Positions 46,383 to 55,015 of a DNA stretch of 64,000 nt are shown here, one piece after another. Positions within the stretch are counted from its first letter, which is position 1. Each line of letters begins with the position of its first letter. The stretch is taken from the NCBI GenBank assembly GCA_002328745.1, contig DCVQ01000015.1, positions 45,747 through 109,746 of the forward strand, given 5' to 3'. The notes beneath the pieces are model-generated. The model saw only the letters and a program-made list of their open reading frames with translations. It searched no databases and was not told the DNA's origin. This stretch comes from Actinobacteria bacterium UBA2184 (GTDB taxonomy: Bacteria; Actinomycetota; Coriobacteriia; Anaerosomatales; Anaerosomataceae). A program made the position numbers and the translations under genes.

Positions 46383-47213
46383 CTAGCGCTCGCCGCCGCG
46401 GTCGGGCTCCGGCCCGAAGCGCGTCCCCCGGTCGGCGGCGTCGATGGCGGCCATCTCGGCATCCGCGAGCGCGAAATCGAACACCCCGGCGTTCTCGGCG
46501 ATGCGTTCCGCGTGCACCGACTTCGGGATCACCACGGCGCCGTGCTGCAACAGCCAGCGGAGCGCCACCTGTGCGGGGCTCTTGTCGTGGCGCTGGGCGG
46601 CCTCGACGAGCGTCGGCTCCTCGGCGACGCGGCCCTTCATGAGCGGCGCCCACGCCTCGACCGCGATGCCGCGGGCCTCGCAGTACGCCCGAAGCGACGG
46701 CTGCTGGAGCCAGGGGTGAAACTCGTACTGGTCCACCATCGGCGCGACCTCGGCGACGGCGAGCAGCGACTCGAGGTGGTGCTCCAGGTGGTTGCACACG
46801 CCGATCGCGCGGACGGCGCCCTCGGCGTAGAGACGCTCCAGGGCGCGCCAGGTCTCGCGGGTCTGCGCGCGGGGCCAGTGGACGAGGTACAGGTCGAGGT
46901 ACCCCGTGCCGAGCCGGCGCAGGCTGCGCTCGAAGGCTGCGAGCGTCGCGTCGTATCCCTGCTCGTCGTTCCAGACCTTGCTGGCCAGGAAGACGTCCTC
47001 CCGCGGCACGCCGCTCGCGCCGAGCGCCGCGCCGATGCCCGCCTCGTTGCCGTAGAGCGAGGCCGTGTCGATGCTGCGGTAGCCGAGCGCAAGGGCGGTC
47101 GTCACCGCCAGCTCCACGTCGCCGCCCTCGGCGGACTTGTAGGTGCCCAGCCCGAAGCGCGGCATGGCGACGCCGTTGGCGAGCGTGATCGTGTCCGAGA
47201 GTCCTGTGAGCAT
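46383..47213 (-). CDS. Aldo/keto reductase
   Basis: A 276-residue AKR: MPRFGLGTYKSAEGGDVELA, RSIDTASLYGNEAGIGAAL (Asp, Tyr), FLASKVWNDEQG (Lys) and LDLYLVHWPRAQTRETWRAL (His) give the complete tetrad; GVCNHLEHHLESLL, VDQYEFHPWLQQPSLRAYCE and HGAVVIPKSVHAERIAENAG complete the barrel and NADPH site. It reduces aldehydes or ketones with NADPH. Start at 47213 with GGAGG upstream rather than the longer frame. Divergent from the phosphoribosyltransferase gene. Confidence 0.93.
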   Translation of the reverse strand: MLTGLSDTITLANGVAMPRFGLGTYKSAEGGDVELAVTTALALGYRSIDTASLYGNEAGIGAALGASGVPREDVFLASKVWNDEQGYDATLAAFERSLRRLGTGYLDLYLVHWPRAQTRETWRALERLYAEGAVRAIGVCNHLEHHLESLLAVAEVAPMVDQYEFHPWLQQPSLRAYCEARGIAVEAWAPLMKGRVAEEPTLVEAAQRHDKSPAQVALRWLLQHGAVVIPKSVHAERIAENAGVFDFALADAEMAAIDAADRGTRFGPEPDRGGER

Positions 47214-47294
47214 GTCGGCACCTCCGGTCCCATCATACCCGCGCGCGCGGTTCGGGCGCGGGAGTGGGGATGAACTTCGCGGGGGGTGGTGGCG

Positions 47295-47918
47295 ATGTTC
47301 TCGGACAGGACCGAAGCGGGCAGGCTGCTTGCGCGTGCGCTTCACGCGGCGATGACACCCGATGCGTTGGTGCTCGGCATTCCCCGCGGCGGCGTGATCG
47401 TCGCCGCCGAGGTGGCCCGTCTGCTCGCGCTCGATCTCGACATCGTGGTCGTGCGCAAGATCGGCGCGCCGAACGATCCCGAGTACGCCGTGGGTGCGGT
47501 CGACGAGAACGGCGCGATCATCGGCGGGGCGTATGCCGAAGACGACGCCTACCTGATGCGCGCGGCCGCGGCGGCGCGGGAGGAGATCGGGCGCCGCATG
47601 GAGGTCTACCGCGGCGACCGGGCGCGTCCGCGGGTCGCGGGGCGTGATGTGGCCGTCGTCGACGACGGCATCGCCACAGGGCTCACCGTCCAGGCGGCAG
47701 TGCGCTCGCTGCGCGCCCGGGGCGCGACACGGGTGATAGTGGCGGCGCCCGTGGCCTCGGCAGAGGCCGCCCGCGAGCTCGCGGGCGTGGCGGACGACGT
47801 CATCGTGCTCGACATCCCTGACGCCTTCGGTGCGGTCGGGGCGTTCTACCGCGACTTCGCGCAGACGGCCGATGCCGAGGTCGTCGCCGCGCTCAGGGAG
47901 GCGTGGGCCCGAAAGTGA
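47295..47918 (+). CDS. Phosphoribosyltransferase domain protein
   Basis: A 207-residue PRTase: LGIPRGGVIVAAEVARLLAL, VRKIGAPNDPEYAVGAVDEN and AVVDDGIATGLTVQAAVRSL, the PRPP-binding loop (D-D-G-I-A-T-G). It resembles standalone PRTase proteins often annotated as predicted phosphoribosyltransferases; substrate unknown. GGGGGG precedes the ATG at 47295. Confidence 0.88.
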   Translation: MFSDRTEAGRLLARALHAAMTPDALVLGIPRGGVIVAAEVARLLALDLDIVVVRKIGAPNDPEYAVGAVDENGAIIGGAYAEDDAYLMRAAAAAREEIGRRMEVYRGDRARPRVAGRDVAVVDDGIATGLTVQAAVRSLRARGATRVIVAAPVASAEAARELAGVADDVIVLDIPDAFGAVGAFYRDFAQTADAEVVAALREAWARK

Positions 47919-47945
47919 ACGGACCCGCTGGGTGAGCGGGTCCGT
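47919..47945. terminator. Bidirectional terminator
   Basis: ACGGACCCGCT / AGCGGGTCCGT, an 11-bp stem with a 5-base loop between convergent genes. Confidence 0.8.
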
Positions 47946-47968
47946 GTGCGATCGGGCTGCGGGCCGGC

Positions 47969-49828
47969 CTACGGCTCCTCGGGCGTCTTGCCGACCTCGA
48001 TCTCGACGATATCGCCGCGCTTGGCCGACGCGCCGGGGATCGGCGACTGGTTGATCACCAGGCCGTCGTCATCTTCGGCCGCGTCCACGTACACCACCTT
48101 CGGCACGAGGCCGGCGCCCATGATCTCCGAGCGGGCCGATGCCTCGTCCTGGTCGCGGACGTCGGGCACCAGGATGACCTCGGGACCCTTCGAGACGACG
48201 AGGGTGACCGTGCTCCCCGTTTCGTACACCACGTTGGGATCGGGTGTCTGTGAGATCACGCTGCCCTTGGCCACGGTGTCGCTGAAATCCTCGGTGCTCG
48301 TCACCACGAATCCGGCCGCCTCGAGGTCGGCCTTCGCCGCGGCGAGCGGCTTGCCGATCACGTCGGGGACCTTCACCTGCTCGACGCCGTCCGAGACGTA
48401 GAGCGTCACGCGTGTGTTCTTGGGCACTTCAGCGTTGGCCTCGGGGTCGGTGCGGATGACCTGGCCCTTGGGGATCTCGGCGTTGAACTCCTTGATCGTG
48501 CGGTCGTAGTCGAGGCCCGAATCCTCGGCCCGCAGCAGCTCGATCGCGTCGGCTTCCTCCAGGCCGGTGAGGTCGGGCACCACGACCCTCGCGACCCCCA
48601 CGCTGACGACGATATTGACCGCTGCCCCCTCCTCCACCTCTTTGCCGGCCTCGGGGTCCTGGCGGATGATCAGTCCGACGTCGATCGTCTCGCTGTTCTC
48701 GGTGGTGACCTCGCCGAGCGTCAGGTCGGCCGTGGTGAGTTCGGCCCGGGCCTGCTCCTCGGTGAGTCCGGACAGCGTGGGCACGAGTACGCCCTTGTCA
48801 TCGAACGCGCCGAGCGCCCACGCGACGCCAAGGCCGAGGATGGCCAGCACGACGGCGCCGACGGCCACCCACACCCAGGGGCTCGTGCGACGCTCCGGCA
48901 CGGGCTGCACGCGCGGCCCCCCGGTGCGGGCCTGCTGCGTGGAGCGCTCCATGGGCGGCAGCACGCTCGTGTGGCCGGGCTCGCCGCCGCCGTACGAGCC
49001 GCCGATGGCGGCCTCGCCGTCGAGGACCCGCTTGAGGTCGGCGCGCATCTCGGCGGCCGAGGTGTATCGCTCGCCGGGATTCTTGCGCAGCGCGCGCATG
49101 ATGACCGCCTCGAGGGCCGGCGGGATCGAGGCCCGTACCGACCGCGGGGGAGCGGGCTTGTCGTTGACCTGCATCAGCGCGGTCGCGACCGGCGTCTCGC
49201 CGTTGAACGGCAGCGTCCCGGTGGCCATCTCGTAGAGCGTCACGCCGAGCGAGTAGAGATCGGAGGCCGGGCCGAGCGGACGTCCCTGTGCCTGCTCAGG
49301 GCTGATGTACTGCGCGGTGCCGAGCACCGAGTTCGTCTGGGTCATCGTGGTGTTGCCCGCGCGGGCGATGCCGAAGTCCATCACCTTGATGGTGCCGTCG
49401 GGCGTGAGCACGATGTTGTGCGGCTTGATGTCGCGGTGGATGATGTCGTAGCCGTGGGCGACCGCAAGGGCGGCGCAGACCTGCGCGGCGTACTCGGCGG
49501 CGCGCTTCGGGTCGAGCGGACCGCGCTCGGTGACGAGCGTCTTGAGGTCGGTGCCGGCCACGAACTCCATCACGATGTAGTACGTCTCGCCGTCGCGGCC
49601 CCAGTCGTAGATGTTCACTATGTTGGGGTGGGAGAGGTTGGCCGCCGCCTGCGCCTCCTGCCGGAAGCGCGCGACGAAGTTGGGCTCGCTCGCGTACCGG
49701 GGGTGCAGCACCTTGACGGCGACCGTGCGGCCGAGGACTTCGTCGACGGCCTTGTACACGTCGGCCATGCCCCCGGAGCCGATCTTCTCGATGACGCGGT
49801 ATCTGCGTCCGAATACGAGGTCTTCCAC
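47969..49828 (-). CDS. pknB: PASTA-domain serine/threonine kinase PknB
   Basis: A 619-residue membrane kinase. Kinase domain (about 10-270) with GSGGMADVYKA, VAVKVLHPR, HRDIKPHNIVL and DFGIARAG; juxtamembrane Pro/Arg linker; TM helix (WVAVGAVVLAILGLGVAWAL); then four PASTA repeats (start LVPTLSGL, VVPDLTGL, KVPDVIGK, LVPDVRDQ) that sense muropeptides. It phosphorylates FHA proteins and division enzymes and is the sensor of this cluster. I use GTG at 49828, with AGGGCAGG upstream. Last gene of the fha-pp2C-SEDS/PBP-pknB operon. Confidence 0.95.
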   Translation of the reverse strand: MEDLVFGRRYRVIEKIGSGGMADVYKAVDEVLGRTVAVKVLHPRYASEPNFVARFRQEAQAAANLSHPNIVNIYDWGRDGETYYIVMEFVAGTDLKTLVTERGPLDPKRAAEYAAQVCAALAVAHGYDIIHRDIKPHNIVLTPDGTIKVMDFGIARAGNTTMTQTNSVLGTAQYISPEQAQGRPLGPASDLYSLGVTLYEMATGTLPFNGETPVATALMQVNDKPAPPRSVRASIPPALEAVIMRALRKNPGERYTSAAEMRADLKRVLDGEAAIGGSYGGGEPGHTSVLPPMERSTQQARTGGPRVQPVPERRTSPWVWVAVGAVVLAILGLGVAWALGAFDDKGVLVPTLSGLTEEQARAELTTADLTLGEVTTENSETIDVGLIIRQDPEAGKEVEEGAAVNIVVSVGVARVVVPDLTGLEEADAIELLRAEDSGLDYDRTIKEFNAEIPKGQVIRTDPEANAEVPKNTRVTLYVSDGVEQVKVPDVIGKPLAAAKADLEAAGFVVTSTEDFSDTVAKGSVISQTPDPNVVYETGSTVTLVVSKGPEVILVPDVRDQDEASARSEIMGAGLVPKVVYVDAAEDDDGLVINQSPIPGASAKRGDIVEIEVGKTPEEP

Positions 49829-49906
49829 CGGTACCTGCCCTCTCTCACCTGCGCTGACGCGCACGAACGCCGATCTATTCTAACCCAAACGCACCCTCTC
49901 TCGCCC

Positions 49907-52648
49907 TCAGCGGACGATGGCGAGCGCGGTCTCCAACACGGTGCGTGCGGCGGGTGCGGCGACCGTGCCGCCAACGCCCGCGTTCTCGATGACGATCGCC
50001 ACCGCCACGCGAGGTTCCTCGGCGGGCGCGTAGGCGATGAACCACGCGTGGGTGGTGATGCCCGCGCCGACCTCGGCGGTGCCGGTCTTGCCGGCCACAG
50101 TCACCCCGGGGATCGCCGCGCGGGTGCCGGAGCCCGACTTCACGACCGTGACCATGATGTCCCCGACCTTCTGCGCGGTGGCGGAGTCGAGCGCCGTCTT
50201 CCACGCTCTGGGCACGGTCTCGGTGATGATATGGCCCGTCTGATCGGTGACCGAGGCGACCACGTACGGGCGCATGACAACGCCGTCGTTGGCGATGCCG
50301 GATGCGACGAGCGCCATCTGCAACGGTGTCACCTGCGGCCCCGGCGGGCTGTCGTGCTCGCCTACGGGCTGCCCCACGCCCGCCCACGCGGTCTCCCAGG
50401 TCGTCATCTCGTCGGGATCGGGCATGAGCGAGGCGGTGACCGGCAGCTCGAACGGCGGCTTCGCGCCGAACCCGAAGCGCTCCGACTGCCCGACGAGCAG
50501 CTCGGCGCCGAGGTCCACGGCGAGCTGGCCGAACACGGTGTTGATACTGCTCGCGGTCGCCTTTCGCAGGTCCACCGCGCCGTAGGCGCTGCCGCCGTAG
50601 TTGGTGACCGGCGCGCCGCCGATGTCGATGCTCGCCGGGCCGGTGTACGTGGTTCCTTCGGTCGCGACCTCGGAGGCGAGCGCGGCTGCCAGCGTCACGA
50701 CCTTGAACGTGGAGCCGGGCGCGTAGAGGCTGCCCGTCGCACGGTTCACGAGCGGCGCGGCGGCGCTCTCCGCGGACAGCGTCTCCCAGGTGGCGTCGAT
50801 CACGCCGGGGTCGTACGACGGCGCCGAGGCCATCGCGAGCACCGCGCCCGTACGCGGATCGAGCACCACGCACGCGCCACGGTGGCCGCCCAGAGCGCTC
50901 TCGGCGGCTGCCTGGATGCGCGAGTCGAGCGTGAGGCGCACGTCGTTGCCTGCCACCGGCAGGCCGGCCGCCGCTTCGATCGCGTCGGCGAACGTCGCGA
51001 AGTGCTGCCTGCCGGTGAGGACCTCGTTCATGGCCGACTCGATGCCTGTGCGGCCGTAGCGCGTGCTGTGGTAGCCGACGATCGCGGCGGCGAGCGGTCC
51101 CTGCGGGTACCGGCGCACGAAGGCGCCGTCGGCGGGCACCGACTCTGCGAGCACCACGCCGTCTGAGGTGAGCACGGCGCCGCGCTCCTGCCGGGCCTCG
51201 GCGATCAGCCCGCGCGTGTTCGCCGGGTGTGCCGCGAGGTGGTCGGCGGAGACGACCTGGACGTAGGTGAGGTTGACGGTGAGCGCGAGCATCAGGGCGG
51301 CCACCAGGCCGCCGACGCGCACCAGGCGGCGGGTGAGGGCACGCCGGCCGAGCAGGCCCGCGCCGCCGCTCACCGCGATCTCGGTCTGCGCGCCGGTCCC
51401 CGCGTCGCCCACCCGCATGAGCAGGGCGAGCAGGATGAAGTTCGAGAGGATGGAGCTGCCGCCGTAGCTCACGAACGGCAGCGTGATGCCGGTGAGCGGG
51501 ATGAGCCGGGTCACGCCTCCGATGATCACGAACGTCTGGAGCCCCACGACCGCGACGAGGCCGGTCGCGATGAGCGCGGCGACATCCGAGCGCGCTCGCG
51601 TGGCCGAGGCGAGACCTCGCAGGCACAGCACGAGGAACGCGATGATGAGCGCTGCGCCCCCGAGAAGGCCGAGCTCCTCGGCGATGGCGGTGAAGATGAA
51701 GTCGGTCTTGACCTCGGGAATCGGCACCTTGAGCCCGTTGCCGACGCCGACTCCGATCAGGCGGCCGCCCGCCAGCGCGAAGAGCGACTGGACGAGCTGG
51801 TAGCCGCGGTCGACGGTGTCAGCGAAGGGGTCGATCCAGATGGCCACGCGCTGCTGGACGTGGCCGAACAGCAGGTAGGCGCCCGTCGCGCCGGCGGCGA
51901 AGAGCGCGAGCCCGGCGCCGATGTACGCGGGGCGCCCCGTGGCCGCGTAGAGCATCACCAGGAACACGCCGAAGAACAGAAGGCTCGACCCGAGATCCTT
52001 CTCGGCGACGAGGACCACGAGCGACACGGCCCACATGAAGAGCAGCGGCCCGAGGTGTTTCGCCGGCGGAAGCCAGACGCCGAGCACGCGTTGCGTCGAG
52101 ACCGACAGCACCTCGCGCTTCTCGGCCAGGTAGCCGCCGAGAAAGAGCACGATGAGCACCTTGGCGAGCTCCGCGGGCTGGAACGACATGCCCGCGAAGC
52201 GCAGCCAGAGCTTCGCGCCGTTGACCTCGACGCCGACGACGGCGGGCAGCACGAGCAGCACGAGGCCGACGAGCGCGATCGTGTACTTGTAGCGCGCGGT
52301 GCGCTCGAGCGACGGCACCGCCACGAGGGTGAGCACGAGCGCGATCACGCCGATGAGGACCCAACGCACCTGGACCGCCGCAAGGTCAGGGTCGATGCGG
52401 GTGATGAAGGCGAGGCCGATGCCTGTCAGCAGGAAGGCGATGGGCAGGAGCGCCGGGTCGGCGCCGCGCGCGAGCACGCGGGCGGCGGCGTGGGCGGCGA
52501 GGAATGACGCGAACAGCCCGAGCGGCACGGCGATGTCGCCCGCCGAGAGCGTGGCTTGCGCCGAGCCGTGGACGAGGACGAACAGCAGCACGACCGCCGG
52601 AGCAGCGGCGATCAGCAGGAGCAGCTCGGTGTCTCGCCGGGTCCGCAT
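49907..52648 (-). CDS. RodA/FtsW-PBP fusion: SEDS glycosyltransferase and class B transpeptidase in one chain
   Basis: A 913-residue single frame. Residues about 1-420 are a SEDS protein with ten or so membrane helices and signature stretches (AKLWLRFAGMSFQPAELAKV; LVAEKDLGSSLLFFGVFLVM; GITLPFVSYGGSSILSNFIL). A linker and second anchor (LVAALMLALTVNLTYVQVV) lead into a class B PBP with catalytic LYAPGSTFKVVT (SxxK), TASSINTVFG (SxN) and VAGKTGTAEVG (KTG). In most actinobacteria these are two adjacent genes, rodA and pbpA. Here no stop or start separates them, so polymerase and transpeptidase are tethered 1:1. Confidence 0.93.
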   Translation of the reverse strand: MRTRRDTELLLLIAAAPAVVLLFVLVHGSAQATLSAGDIAVPLGLFASFLAAHAAARVLARGADPALLPIAFLLTGIGLAFITRIDPDLAAVQVRWVLIGVIALVLTLVAVPSLERTARYKYTIALVGLVLLVLPAVVGVEVNGAKLWLRFAGMSFQPAELAKVLIVLFLGGYLAEKREVLSVSTQRVLGVWLPPAKHLGPLLFMWAVSLVVLVAEKDLGSSLLFFGVFLVMLYAATGRPAYIGAGLALFAAGATGAYLLFGHVQQRVAIWIDPFADTVDRGYQLVQSLFALAGGRLIGVGVGNGLKVPIPEVKTDFIFTAIAEELGLLGGAALIIAFLVLCLRGLASATRARSDVAALIATGLVAVVGLQTFVIIGGVTRLIPLTGITLPFVSYGGSSILSNFILLALLMRVGDAGTGAQTEIAVSGGAGLLGRRALTRRLVRVGGLVAALMLALTVNLTYVQVVSADHLAAHPANTRGLIAEARQERGAVLTSDGVVLAESVPADGAFVRRYPQGPLAAAIVGYHSTRYGRTGIESAMNEVLTGRQHFATFADAIEAAAGLPVAGNDVRLTLDSRIQAAAESALGGHRGACVVLDPRTGAVLAMASAPSYDPGVIDATWETLSAESAAAPLVNRATGSLYAPGSTFKVVTLAAALASEVATEGTTYTGPASIDIGGAPVTNYGGSAYGAVDLRKATASSINTVFGQLAVDLGAELLVGQSERFGFGAKPPFELPVTASLMPDPDEMTTWETAWAGVGQPVGEHDSPPGPQVTPLQMALVASGIANDGVVMRPYVVASVTDQTGHIITETVPRAWKTALDSATAQKVGDIMVTVVKSGSGTRAAIPGVTVAGKTGTAEVGAGITTHAWFIAYAPAEEPRVAVAIVIENAGVGGTVAAPAARTVLETALAIVR

Positions 52649-52656
52649 CCTCGAGG

Positions 52657-53736
52657 CTACTGCCCGGGAACGGGCGCTGTGCCGGTGGCTACGCTCGAAC
52701 GGTACTGGTCGAGCCGTCGTTGGGCCTCGTCGAGGCCGTCGACGCGCAGGCCCTCGCGCAGCCGCGTGGCGATCACGGGGTCGAGCAGTTCGACCGGCAG
52801 GGTGGTGGTCTCGGAATGCCAGTGCAGGCTGATGCCCGCGAAGGTGCCGGGCACGCCCTCGTAGACGGCCACGTACCCGTTCTCGTCGATGAGGTACGCC
52901 TGCGACCGCGCGTAGGCGTTCGCGATCCACGCGGCGGCGGCCACCACGGCCACCACCGCCACGAGCCACAGCACGCGCATGCCCCAGCGGGGGCTCCCGG
53001 CGGCACGCCGCGCGCGCGATGCCGGGCGGCCGATGTCCGCCACGACGACGGTGACGTTGTCGTTGCCGCCAGCGTCGAGCGTCGCGTCGATGAGGCTTGC
53101 GACGGCGTCGTCCGGCGTGGGGGCGGCCGCAAGCATGCGGGCGATCTCGTCGTCGGGCACCATGCTCGTCAGGCCGTCGGTCGCGAGCAGCAGCCGATCG
53201 CCGTCGGCGGCCTCGGCCTCGAAGGTGTCGGCGAGCATGTCCGGGTCGGAGCCGAGCGCGCGGGTGATGACGCTGCGGTTGGGGTGGACGCGCGACTCCT
53301 CGGAGGTCAGGCGGCCCTGCCGCACGAGGTCGGCGACGAGCGAGTGGTCGTCGGTCAGCTGCTGCAACTCGCCATAGTGGAGCAGATACGCGCGGCTGTC
53401 GCCCACGTGCGCCACGGCGAGGCGGGTGCCATCGATCATCACCGCGGTGAGCGTCGTGCCCATCCCCGAGCGGCCGCGTCCCTGCTCGGCGGCGCTGATG
53501 ACGGCGGAGTTCGCCTGGCGGACCGCGCGTCCGAGCGCCTTGGCCTCGGCGACGCGGGGGGCCGCCTCGAGCAGCGTGTCGATCGCGATCGAGCTTGCCA
53601 CCTCGCCCGCCTGATGGCCGCCGAGCCCGTCGGCGACGGCGAACAGCGGAGGGGCGACGAGGTACGCGTCCTCGTTGCCCGAGCGCACGAGTCCCACGTG
53701 AGTGTCGCCCGCGAACAGCGCCTCGCCTCGACTCAT
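52657..53736 (-). CDS. PP2C-family Ser/Thr phosphatase with membrane anchor
   Basis: A 359-residue phosphatase: FAGDTHVGLVRSGNEDAYLV, FAVADGLGGHQAGEVASSI, LAVAHVGDSRAYLL, LLLATDGLTSMV and DNVTVVVADIG give the Asp metal ligands of PP2C. One TM helix (VLWLVAVVAVVAAAAWIAN, about 255-275) precedes a short extracellular tail. It opposes PknB. Overlaps the FhaB start by four bases (ATGA). Confidence 0.94.
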   Translation of the reverse strand: MSRGEALFAGDTHVGLVRSGNEDAYLVAPPLFAVADGLGGHQAGEVASSIAIDTLLEAAPRVAEAKALGRAVRQANSAVISAAEQGRGRSGMGTTLTAVMIDGTRLAVAHVGDSRAYLLHYGELQQLTDDHSLVADLVRQGRLTSEESRVHPNRSVITRALGSDPDMLADTFEAEAADGDRLLLATDGLTSMVPDDEIARMLAAAPTPDDAVASLIDATLDAGGNDNVTVVVADIGRPASRARRAAGSPRWGMRVLWLVAVVAVVAAAAWIANAYARSQAYLIDENGYVAVYEGVPGTFAGISLHWHSETTTLPVELLDPVIATRLREGLRVDGLDEAQRRLDQYRSSVATGTAPVPGQ

Positions 53737-54149
53737 AGCCGCACCACCTCCAGGCGGTTGTGCCCGAGTTCGATCACGTCGCCCGCGGCGATCTGCAGCG
53801 GACGTGTGGCCGGCTGGCCGTTCACGATCGTTCCGTTGGTGGAGCCCAGGTCGATAAGGGTGTAGCCGTCGGCGGCGGCGACGAGCTTGGCGTGCGTGCC
53901 CGAGACGAAGTCATCGCCGATGACGAGATCGGCGTCGGGCGAGCGGCCGATGATCACCGAGCCGGTGATCGGGATGGTCACGCCGGTGATCTCGCGCGGC
54001 CCGCGCGTCACGCGGATCGCGAGGCCCTTGACGGCACCCGTCTGGCGGGCTCCGACGATGCCGATGCCGGTCTTGATGGCGGCGAACAGGAAGAGGTAGA
54101 GCAGCGCCACCAGCACGATGCGGCCGAACAGGAGGGCGACGTCTACCAT
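53733..54149 (-). CDS. FHA-domain protein (FhaB-like) with membrane anchor
   Basis: A 138-residue protein: N-terminal TM helix (IVLVALLYLFLFAAIKTGI) and a C-terminal FHA domain: SVIIGRSPDADLVIGDDFVS, GTHAKLV and LIDLGSTNGTIVNG. It binds phospho-threonine on PknB targets and links signalling to the envelope enzymes. Located between the second FHA protein and the phosphatase, with overlapping ends. Confidence 0.92.
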   Translation of the reverse strand: MVDVALLFGRIVLVALLYLFLFAAIKTGIGIVGARQTGAVKGLAIRVTRGPREITGVTIPITGSVIIGRSPDADLVIGDDFVSGTHAKLVAAADGYTLIDLGSTNGTIVNGQPATRPLQIAAGDVIELGHNRLEVVRL

Positions 54150-54152
54150 CGC

Positions 54153-54917
54153 TCATCCCCTCGGCTGGTGATACACGAGCCTGGTGAGCCCGATCTCGAT
54201 GACGTCGCCGTCGCGCAGGCGCGTCTGCTCGACGCGGGTGCCGTTCAGGAACGTGCCGTTGGTGGAGGCGAGGTCGGCGATCGCCCAGCCGTCGTCGAGA
54301 CGCATGAAGGCCGCATGGCGGCGCGAGACGTTCGAATCGGGAAGGCAGATCTGGCACTCGGCGAGGCGCCCGACCACGACCTCGTCGCCGCGCAGCGCAA
54401 CGTCGTGCGGGAGCTCGCCGACGGTGACTGTCGCGATTCCCGAGGTGTCGCCCACAACCGGGCGGACGTGGGGCGCCGCTGCCGCTTCGTCGGCCGCCCC
54501 GCCATCGTCAGCCGGGCCGTGTCCGGGCTCGAACGTCGCTTCCGCGGGGCTCTCGGTGAGCGAGGCGCTCACCCGGAAGCGGCCGAGGCGCAGGTCGTCG
54601 TGGACGGCGAAGGTCACCTGCGGCCGCGATGGCAGCACGTAGCCGCGCTCGTGCGCGTGATCGAGGATGTACGAGGCGAGCTCGCCTGCGAGTACGGGCT
54701 TGAAGGCGCCCAGCTTGACGTCGTCCTCGGCCGAGAGGGCGACGGTGTAGGCCGTGGGCGCGTAGACGGTGGCGACGCCGAGTGCCCGCCCGTCGTCGGC
54801 GGCGCGCGCCAGGGTCTTCGCGATCTCCACGGGCTGCACGGGGGAGCGGAACGCGCCGGCGAACAGGCCCTCGATGCCGGCCGCGATTCGGTCTTCGAAG
54901 TCAGACAGGATTCCCAT
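54153..54917 (-). CDS. FHA protein with DUF3662 domain (FhaA-like)
   Basis: A 254-residue protein: N-terminal DUF3662 domain (about 1-125, GILSDFEDRIAAGIEGLFAG, then VQPVEIAKTLARAADDGRAL), an acidic linker and a C-terminal FHA domain (VVVGRLAECQICLPDSNVSR, RHAAFMR, ADLASTNGTFLNGTRVE). FhaA in mycobacteria regulates cell-wall precursor export via phosphorylated MviN/FhaA. It is the first gene of the five-gene envelope operon; 99 bp separate it from the second kinase. Confidence 0.92.
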   Translation of the reverse strand: MGILSDFEDRIAAGIEGLFAGAFRSPVQPVEIAKTLARAADDGRALGVATVYAPTAYTVALSAEDDVKLGAFKPVLAGELASYILDHAHERGYVLPSRPQVTFAVHDDLRLGRFRVSASLTESPAEATFEPGHGPADDGGAADEAAAAPHVRPVVGDTSGIATVTVGELPHDVALRGDEVVVGRLAECQICLPDSNVSRRHAAFMRLDDGWAIADLASTNGTFLNGTRVEQTRLRDGDVIEIGLTRLVYHQPRG

Positions 54918-55015
54918 GTACCACCAGGAACGACGGCGCGACGGCGCGGTTTCAGATACTGCGCACTATACCAGCACCCGCCGAACGGAGCCGACGCCGT
55001 GACCGTGCGGTAACG

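Noticed and set aside
48971..51166. 731-codon plus-strand frame opposite pknB and the SEDS-PBP gene
   Set aside because: Antisense shadow with Arg/His/Gly-rich low-complexity sequence and no ribosome site.
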